This document shows positions 58,922 through 64,000 of a DNA stretch of 64,000 nucleotides, piece after piece. Where the stretch lies: assembly GCA_030432655.1 (NCBI GenBank), contig JAUILA010000017.1, positions 62,001-126,000 of the forward strand, written 5' to 3'. The number at the start of each line of letters is the position of its first letter. The stretch's first letter is position 1. The position numbers were made by a program, and so were the translations under genes. Under the pieces are notes generated by a model. That model saw only the letters and a list, made by a program, of their open reading frames with translations. It had not been told where the DNA came from and ran no database searches. The DNA is from Bacteroidia bacterium (GTDB lineage: Bacteria > Bacteroidota > Bacteroidia > Cytophagales > Cyclobacteriaceae).

Positions 58922-60988
58922 ATGAAGCAAGTAATTCTCGCACTACTGCCTCTCGCCTTGTTCCTTAGTTTTGTAGGGTACCAGGCACCCGAGGGGGCGT
59001 TTTTTGACCAGGCCGTTTCTGATAGTACCCAGTTAGAACCAAAATCCTATTACGGGGAAGAGGCCAAACTTATCACCCAGATACTGGATACGTATCACTA
59101 TAAACGGATTAAGCTGGATGACAGCCTTTCATCCGTGATTCTTGATGAATATCTGGATGTACTGGATAATAACCACAGTTATTTCCTTCAATCCGATATA
59201 GCATCTTTTGATAAGTACCGGTATGAGATAGATGATATGTTGCGGGATGGAGATGTCCAGTTTGCCTTTGACATCTACAACTTTTTCAGCGAACGGTTTG
59301 CGGATCGCGTACAATATGTGAATGATACTTTGCTTACATCGTCTTTTGATTATACCCTTGAAGAGAACTACAATGTTGACAGGTCAGACGAGCCGTTCCC
59401 GGCGAGTAAGGAAGAATTAAATGACCTGTGGCGGAAAATAGTGAAAAGCCAGGCGCTTAATCTAAAACTCAGCGGTAAAGAGCCGGATGAAGTTAATGAT
59501 GTAATTAAGAAGCGCTATGAGCGTTTTGCAAAAGCCATTAATCAATATAAATCTGAAGACGTATTTGAAATTTTCATGAATTCGGTAGCGGAGACGTTTG
59601 ATCCCCATACCAATTATTTTTCTCCACGTACGTCTGACAGGTTCCAGCAGAACATGCGGTTATCCCTGGAAGGAATCGGGGCGCGTTTACAAACGGAGAA
59701 TGATTACACAAAAGTGGTTCAGATTGTCCCGGGCGGACCAGCAGATAAGAGCGACCTGCTGCATGAGAATGATAGAATTATCGGAGTGGCCCAGGGTGAG
59801 GACGGCGATGTCGTGGATGTGATCGGTTGGAGAATTGATGATGTGGTGGATCTGATCAAAGGTCCGAAAGGCACAGTTGTTCGCCTTGAAATTCTTCCTG
59901 CTGAGTCAGGTGTGGATGGACCTTCAGAGGAGATTACGATTGTCCGGGATAAGGTGAAGCTTGAAGACCAGAAAGCCAAGGCAAAAATACTGACGCACAA
60001 CCAGGATGGTAAGAGTTACAGGATCGGCGTTATTGAGTTACCCAGTTTTTATATGGATTTCGAGGCTTACCAGAGCGGAGATCCGAATTATACTTCCACA
60101 ACCCGGGATGTGAAGAATCTTATTGATGACCTGAATAAGCAGGGTATTGATGGATTGATCATGGACCTGAGGGATAATGGAGGCGGGTCACTTTCAGAAG
60201 CTATAGACCTGACAGGATTATTTATTGAAAAGGGTCCGGTGGTTCAGGTAAAATATCCCAATGAAAAGATCGACCTGGGAGAAGACGAAGACCCGCAAGT
60301 GGTGTATAACGGTCCCATGGCGGTTATGATCAACCGTTTCAGCGCATCGGCTTCAGAGATTTTTGCAGGTGCCATTCAGGATTATAACCGGGGAGTGGTT
60401 ATAGGGGAACAGACGTTTGGTAAGGGTACTGTACAAAGTATGATTGACCTGGGAAGATATCTGAAAGTTCCGGAAGGCGAGCAAGTAGGCCAGCTGAAAC
60501 TTACATTACAGAAATTTTACCGGGTCACGGGAAGCAGCACGCAGCACCTTGGCGTTACTCCGGATGTGAGCCTGCCGTCTGCTTTTGATGCTGATGAGTT
60601 TGGTGAAAGCGCTAATAAAAGTGCCCTTCCATGGGACCAGATCCGTCCGACTCGTTTTCAGGCAACCAATGACGTTAACCGGCAGCTTGTTACCCGTCTG
60701 AATGAAGATTATGATGCCAGACTGCAAACAGATCAGGAATTAATGAATCTCATTGCGGAGACAGCCGAATTGAAAAGTAATCTTGAAAAAACCAGAGTTT
60801 CTCTGAATTACGAAGTCCGAAAAAAGGAAATGGAAGAAGCAGAAAAGCGGCGTGCAGCCCGAAATTCGATGGACGGTACGAAGATTGATAAAGAGAACAA
60901 AACGGTCCAGGAATCTACGGATATTGATGACAAATACCTGAAAGAGGGAGTCATTATATTCTCCGATCTGCTCAGTGCAATAGGCTAA
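58922..60988 (+). CDS. Carboxy-terminal processing protease (S41, Prc/Tsp-like)
   Basis: 688 residues from ATG 58922. Signal-like N-terminus; helical N-domain (TQILDTYHYKRIKLDDSLSSVILDEYLDVLDNNHSYFL); PDZ domain with SLEGIGARLQTENDYTKVVQIVPGGPADKSDLLHENDRIIGV (about 240-330); protease core with DLRDNGGGSLSEAIDL, nucleophile Ser in RFSASASEIFAGAIQDY and Lys in FGKGTVQS. C-terminal DUF3340-like helices follow. It cleaves exported proteins and wall enzymes in the periplasm. A single gene ended by a strong terminator. Confidence 0.95.
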   Translation: MKQVILALLPLALFLSFVGYQAPEGAFFDQAVSDSTQLEPKSYYGEEAKLITQILDTYHYKRIKLDDSLSSVILDEYLDVLDNNHSYFLQSDIASFDKYRYEIDDMLRDGDVQFAFDIYNFFSERFADRVQYVNDTLLTSSFDYTLEENYNVDRSDEPFPASKEELNDLWRKIVKSQALNLKLSGKEPDEVNDVIKKRYERFAKAINQYKSEDVFEIFMNSVAETFDPHTNYFSPRTSDRFQQNMRLSLEGIGARLQTENDYTKVVQIVPGGPADKSDLLHENDRIIGVAQGEDGDVVDVIGWRIDDVVDLIKGPKGTVVRLEILPAESGVDGPSEEITIVRDKVKLEDQKAKAKILTHNQDGKSYRIGVIELPSFYMDFEAYQSGDPNYTSTTRDVKNLIDDLNKQGIDGLIMDLRDNGGGSLSEAIDLTGLFIEKGPVVQVKYPNEKIDLGEDEDPQVVYNGPMAVMINRFSASASEIFAGAIQDYNRGVVIGEQTFGKGTVQSMIDLGRYLKVPEGEQVGQLKLTLQKFYRVTGSSTQHLGVTPDVSLPSAFDADEFGESANKSALPWDQIRPTRFQATNDVNRQLVTRLNEDYDARLQTDQELMNLIAETAELKSNLEKTRVSLNYEVRKKEMEEAEKRRAARNSMDGTKIDKENKTVQESTDIDDKYLKEGVIIFSDLLSAIG

Positions 60989-61017
60989 CGCGTAAAAGAC
61001 GATTTTGAAATCAATAG

Positions 61018-61050
61018 CCCTGAGGTGTGTATATGCCTCAGGGTTTTTTT
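61018..61050 (+). terminator. Rho-independent terminator
   Basis: CCCTGAGG / CCTCAGGG stem, ten-base loop, T7 tail, 29 bp after the protease gene. Confidence 0.85.
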
Positions 61051-61093
61051 ATATTCAGCTAAACGCTGAAGCCTGTCCATGCGTTAAATAGAT

Positions 61094-61516
61094 ATGCTGA
61101 TGAGAAGAACGTTGCTCTTTGTGTGTTTTATGCTTGTTTCATTTTACGGAACTGCACAGGAAGACGATGGTTCACTACTGAAGAAAAGTATCTATTTCGG
61201 CGGCGGAAGCTATTATATTGATCAGCAACAAATCGACGAATTAAAAGAATTCATTGACGGGGTTGAAAACCTTCAGTTTTACGAAGTGAATATTTTCAGC
61301 CATACCGATCCGATAGGAGGAAAGGAGTACAACGAATGGCTGTCGAAGAAACGTAGTGAGGCGGTATATAATGAATTGCTTGGGATCGATGTGCCCAACG
61401 AAATCATTAAAATACGCGACTTTGATTATTCCAATGCGCTGTACACTAACCGGTCTAATGGCGGTCGCCGAATGAACCGGCGGGTCGATGTAATTCTTTG
61501 GCCTGTTGTTTTCTGA
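61094..61516 (+). CDS. OmpA-like domain secreted protein
   Basis: 140 residues, signal peptide ending YGTAQ. The rest is one OmpA-type peptidoglycan-binding domain: KSIYFGGGSYYIDQQQIDELKEFIDG, VNIFSHTDPIGGKEYNEWLSKKRSEAVYNEL, and GGRRMNRRVDVILWP. Without barrel or TPR part it is a minimal form, in the periplasm. An ATG six bases later is an equal start choice. Confidence 0.82.
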   Translation: MLMRRTLLFVCFMLVSFYGTAQEDDGSLLKKSIYFGGGSYYIDQQQIDELKEFIDGVENLQFYEVNIFSHTDPIGGKEYNEWLSKKRSEAVYNELLGIDVPNEIIKIRDFDYSNALYTNRSNGGRRMNRRVDVILWPVVF

Positions 61517-61519
61517 AAC

Positions 61520-62233
61520 TTACTTCGAAGGTGGTTTACTGGGCCTTACTTCAATTTTACTGGGAAGTGTCCTCGGATGCATGTGCAACAGATCAGACAC
61601 CATTTGCCCTATATCTTCAATCTGAATCTTCCACGAATCTGTCTCATCCGGCACATGGTCATTAAAGTAGGTGGCCACAGAACCAGGCATGATGGTGGTC
61701 ACCTTGATATCCTCATTCCGCAGATCAAGCATTACTGACTGGGAAAAACCTGTGAGCCCGAACTTACTGGCGTTATAAGCGGCACCACCGGCAAAGAAAT
61801 TAGTACCTGCCAGGCTCGATATAGTTATTATGTACCCTTTGCTTTTCTTCAACGCCGGCAACGCTGCCTTAACAGTGAAAAACACCCCGGTGAGGTTGGT
61901 GTCGATCGTCTGCTGCCATTGATCAACTGACATATCTTCGATAGATGCGAAATGTCCGACACCGGCATTTGCCACCACTACATCGATACTGCCCCATTTA
62001 TCAAGAACTTTAGCAACACAGGCTTCAAGCTCCTCCATGGATCTGACATCGCAGCGTACGGTAAGAACTTCTCCTTTACCTGAAAGCTCGCCGGATGCTT
62101 TGTCAAGGTCTGACTCTGTTCGTCCTGTTATCGCTACCTTCATCCCTTCACTCAGAAGCGATTCAGCAATTCCATAACCTATTCCTTTGCTTCCCCCTGT
62201 GATCAGGGCTACTTTATTTTTTAGATCTGTCAT
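61520..62233 (-). CDS. Short-chain dehydrogenase/reductase
   Basis: 237 residues. TGGSKGIGYGIA (NAD(P) site), NAGVGHF, catalytic Ser in ITISSLAG and AAYNASKFGL (Tyr and Lys). Classical SDR of the FabG-like type; a 3-oxoacyl or sugar alcohol substrate is possible. It is convergent with the OmpA-like gene and not part of a fatty acid operon. Confidence 0.92.
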   Translation of the reverse strand: MTDLKNKVALITGGSKGIGYGIAESLLSEGMKVAITGRTESDLDKASGELSGKGEVLTVRCDVRSMEELEACVAKVLDKWGSIDVVVANAGVGHFASIEDMSVDQWQQTIDTNLTGVFFTVKAALPALKKSKGYIITISSLAGTNFFAGGAAYNASKFGLTGFSQSVMLDLRNEDIKVTTIMPGSVATYFNDHVPDETDSWKIQIEDIGQMVSDLLHMHPRTLPSKIEVRPSKPPSK

Positions 62234-62291
62234 TTTGATTGTCTGGTTTGTATAGACAACAAGTTTTTTCCGGCTTGTGTTACCTTATTTT

Positions 62292-63497
62292 TTAAAAAAG
62301 TCTCAGCTGTCCGCGGGATGCCCTGTCATCCATTACGGTTCTTCCACCATATTCCGACCTGCTTCTCATTCTTTCTTCCCTGATAACCTGATCAAACTTT
62401 CCTGCATCCGGTAAAAACTTCTTTTCCATTTCACCCGAAAGTTGCTGCAGCCGCTTTAGGGCCCTGGTCTTATCACTGTAACCTATTCTGCTTCGGTCAA
62501 CAATGTGTTTCATCGAGCGGATAGTCTGGTCGTATACTTTCAATGGTACCGGGAAAGGATGTCCGTCTTTTCCGCCGTGCGCAAAGGAGAAACGTGCCGG
62601 ATCCTCGAACCGTGAGGGAGTACCGTGGATCACCTCGCTGACCAGGACCAGGGACTGCAGCGTACGCGGACCCAGCCCCTTAGTCAACAAAAAGTCATCA
62701 AAAGTTTCCTGTCCGGCTTCTTCCCGTGATAATGCAAGTACAGCTCCGAGGCGCTTTAAATTCACATCTCCGGCACGAACGTCATGATGAGCCGGCATCA
62801 AAATTTTCCGCATTTCTCCCGGCAGGGCAGGGTGATCATCGCGGACGAGCGACATGACGGCTGCTTTGGTGGTCCTGGCCTCGTGTGCAGTGAGATTCAG
62901 CAGCTTGCCCTGGTTTCTCCCGCAAACAGCTGTATGAGGAGTTTCCGTAAAATCTTTCACACCCGAAGAATGCCAGTGATATCTCCGGGCATAACCGGAT
63001 TTATCATTCATTCCCTGTTGAATGACTGCCCATTCCCCGTCACGCGTAATGATAAAATTATGGAGATACAATTGAAAACCATCCTGTATTGCGGTATTAT
63101 CTACCTTAGCACTCAGCCGGCTCTTTCTGGCCAGTTCGAGCCCGTCCTGGCCTGTACGCTCGCCAAAAGCCATCAGTTCGTCCGGGGTACGAAGCGAATG
63201 CTTGCCGCGACCACCGCAAACCTGGATACCGAGGTCACTGTACCGGTCGTTAAGTGCACCCTTAAGCGCACCCATTACCGAGGTGGTAATGCCTGATGAA
63301 TGCCAGTCCATGCCCAGCACACAACCAAAGGATTGAAACCACATGGGATCACTGAGCCGCGTCAGAAAGCCATGCATACCGTATTCGGCAACAATGGACT
63401 CTGTGATAAGTCCGCCAAGTTCTTTCATTCTCTTAGCCAGCCAATAGGGGACTTTCCCTCCATGTAATGGTATATCGGCATATCCGGATCGTTTCAT
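62292..63497 (-). CDS. DUF763 family protein
   Basis: 401 residues. The start MKRSGYADIPLHGGKVPYWLAKRMKELGGLI and the block FGCVLGMDWHSSGITTSVMGALK fit DUF763 (PF05559), as do IITRDGEWAVIQQGMN, YHWHSSGVKDFTETPHTAVCG and MLSHHDV-like PAHHDVRAGDVNLKRL. The family is present in archaea and scattered bacteria and may be a nuclease or DNA-binding enzyme; the biological role is not known. The gene is single, between an SDR gene and miaA. Confidence 0.85.
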   Translation of the reverse strand: MKRSGYADIPLHGGKVPYWLAKRMKELGGLITESIVAEYGMHGFLTRLSDPMWFQSFGCVLGMDWHSSGITTSVMGALKGALNDRYSDLGIQVCGGRGKHSLRTPDELMAFGERTGQDGLELARKSRLSAKVDNTAIQDGFQLYLHNFIITRDGEWAVIQQGMNDKSGYARRYHWHSSGVKDFTETPHTAVCGRNQGKLLNLTAHEARTTKAAVMSLVRDDHPALPGEMRKILMPAHHDVRAGDVNLKRLGAVLALSREEAGQETFDDFLLTKGLGPRTLQSLVLVSEVIHGTPSRFEDPARFSFAHGGKDGHPFPVPLKVYDQTIRSMKHIVDRSRIGYSDKTRALKRLQQLSGEMEKKFLPDAGKFDQVIREERMRSRSEYGGRTVMDDRASRGQLRLF

Positions 63498-63527
63498 ACC
63501 CGAAATTACTAATAAATTTAGTAAATA

Positions 63528-64000
63528 CTAATATAATTTCTGTAAAATGCTGTCCAGCTGCTGAGAAAGGGGCAGCATCCCGTTTACACTATAAAGTCTG
63601 ACGCCCTGCCGTTCCATTCTCCGGAACCAGGTCATCTGACGCTTGGCAAACCGGTGGATCTCCGTTTCAAGCCTGGAAATTAATTCATCCCGGCTCATCT
63701 TGCCCTGAAGATGCAAAGTCACATATTTGTATTCCAGCCCGTAATAAATCATATCGACGGGCGACAGTCGTTTAAGCAGCGCACGTACTTCATCCACCAA
63801 TCCTTCTTCCAATCGCTGATGAAGGCGGACCGATATCCTGCGGCGTCTTTCTTCCCTGGGAATATCAACTACAAAGCAAATGAATTCCCCAGGCGTGATT
63901 TCCTGGTCCGGAAGCGGATGATTTTGCAGAAACTCCTGAATTTCGATGGCACGTACCATCCGTTTCTCTGACTTAAAATCGACCGGATAAGCCAATTCCG
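63528..64000 (-). CDS. miaA: tRNA dimethylallyltransferase, C-terminal part (cut by window end)
   Basis: About 157 residues up to the window edge; the N-terminal P-loop part is outside. The piece matches the MiaA tail: VDFKSEKRMVRAIEIQEF, LHQRLEEGLVDEVRALLKRL, YKYVTLHLQGKMSRDELISRLETEIHRFAKRQMTWFRRM. MiaA adds the isopentenyl group to A37 in tRNAs that read UNN codons. The open frame continues to position 64000 without a start that fits the family, so the gene is partial here. Confidence 0.93.
   Translation of the reverse strand, partial: ELAYPVDFKSEKRMVRAIEIQEFLQNHPLPDQEITPGEFICFVVDIPREERRRRISVRLHQRLEEGLVDEVRALLKRLSPVDMIYYGLEYKYVTLHLQGKMSRDELISRLETEIHRFAKRQMTWFRRMERQGVRLYSVNGMLPLSQQLDSILQKLY

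Noticed and set aside
1-64000. CRISPR arrays, rRNA genes, insertion sequences with transposase
   Set aside because: No regularly spaced repeats, rRNA-like sequence or transposase motifs were seen.

Overview
The window is a piece of a Bacteroidota chromosome, most likely of the class Cytophagia. The sequence itself points there: a PorP/SprF protein, a secreted protein ending in a CHU_C-type type IX secretion (T9SS) domain and an OmpA/TPR protein lie in a row; promoters fit the Bacteroidota form (TTTG or TTG, about 19-20 bp, TAnnTTTG); and Bacteroidota families occur throughout (DUF4468, DUF1080, small outer-membrane barrels). Host genes are of moderate GC with dense minus/plus operons. There is no rRNA, one tRNA (Asp, GUC) and no CRISPR array.

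Layout: 1-4.2 kb is the end of an exopolysaccharide locus on the minus strand (GT4, two GT2, an initiating sugar transferase carrying a degenerate receiver domain, and a lone receiver protein). 4.6-8.2 kb holds an SRAP DNA-repair protein, two secreted proteins and a DUF819 membrane protein. 8.3-13.5 kb is a carbohydrate region: a lipoprotein GH16 beta-glucanase, opposed by a three-gene operon (tandem DUF1080 protein plus two Tat-exported Gfo/Idh/MocA oxidoreductases) that fits the 3-keto-glycoside route of glycan cleavage. 13.5-19.4 kb is a loose region with a TPR protein, an AraC regulator split by an in-frame TAG, a PAP2 phosphatase with a doubtful C-terminus, small unknown genes and at least two candidate structured RNAs ending in strong terminators.

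19.58-29.94 kb is the most interesting part: a 10.3-kb element inserted in the 3' end of tRNA-Asp, bounded by perfect 73-bp direct repeats. It carries a tyrosine integrase, an excisionase-like HTH protein, a primase/helicase-type Rep protein with an AT-hook, an iteron-type origin right behind rep, a terminase small and large subunit, three coupled unknown genes, and accessory genes in two groups. There is no capsid, portal, tail or lysis gene that I can recognise. This gene set is what a phage satellite (PICI-like element) looks like, but here with a complete TerS-TerL pair, and in Bacteroidota. I consider it the candidate new system of the window.

30-64 kb is ordinary host chromosome: a STAS-like protein, lipoproteins, a LigD split into three separate genes (phosphoesterase, ligase, polymerase), an aquaporin, a phytoene-desaturase-like oxidoreductase with an SDR enzyme, a lipoprotein pullulanase, the T9SS/OmpA trio, accA, an MBL hydrolase, a patatin, three outer-membrane barrels, tyrS, an RND efflux operon (MFP-RND-TolC), a MazG-like pyrophosphohydrolase, a pair of small unknown genes under a duplicated 21-bp operator-like site, a C-terminal processing protease, an OmpA-like protein, an SDR enzyme, a DUF763 protein and the C-terminal part of miaA cut by the window end.
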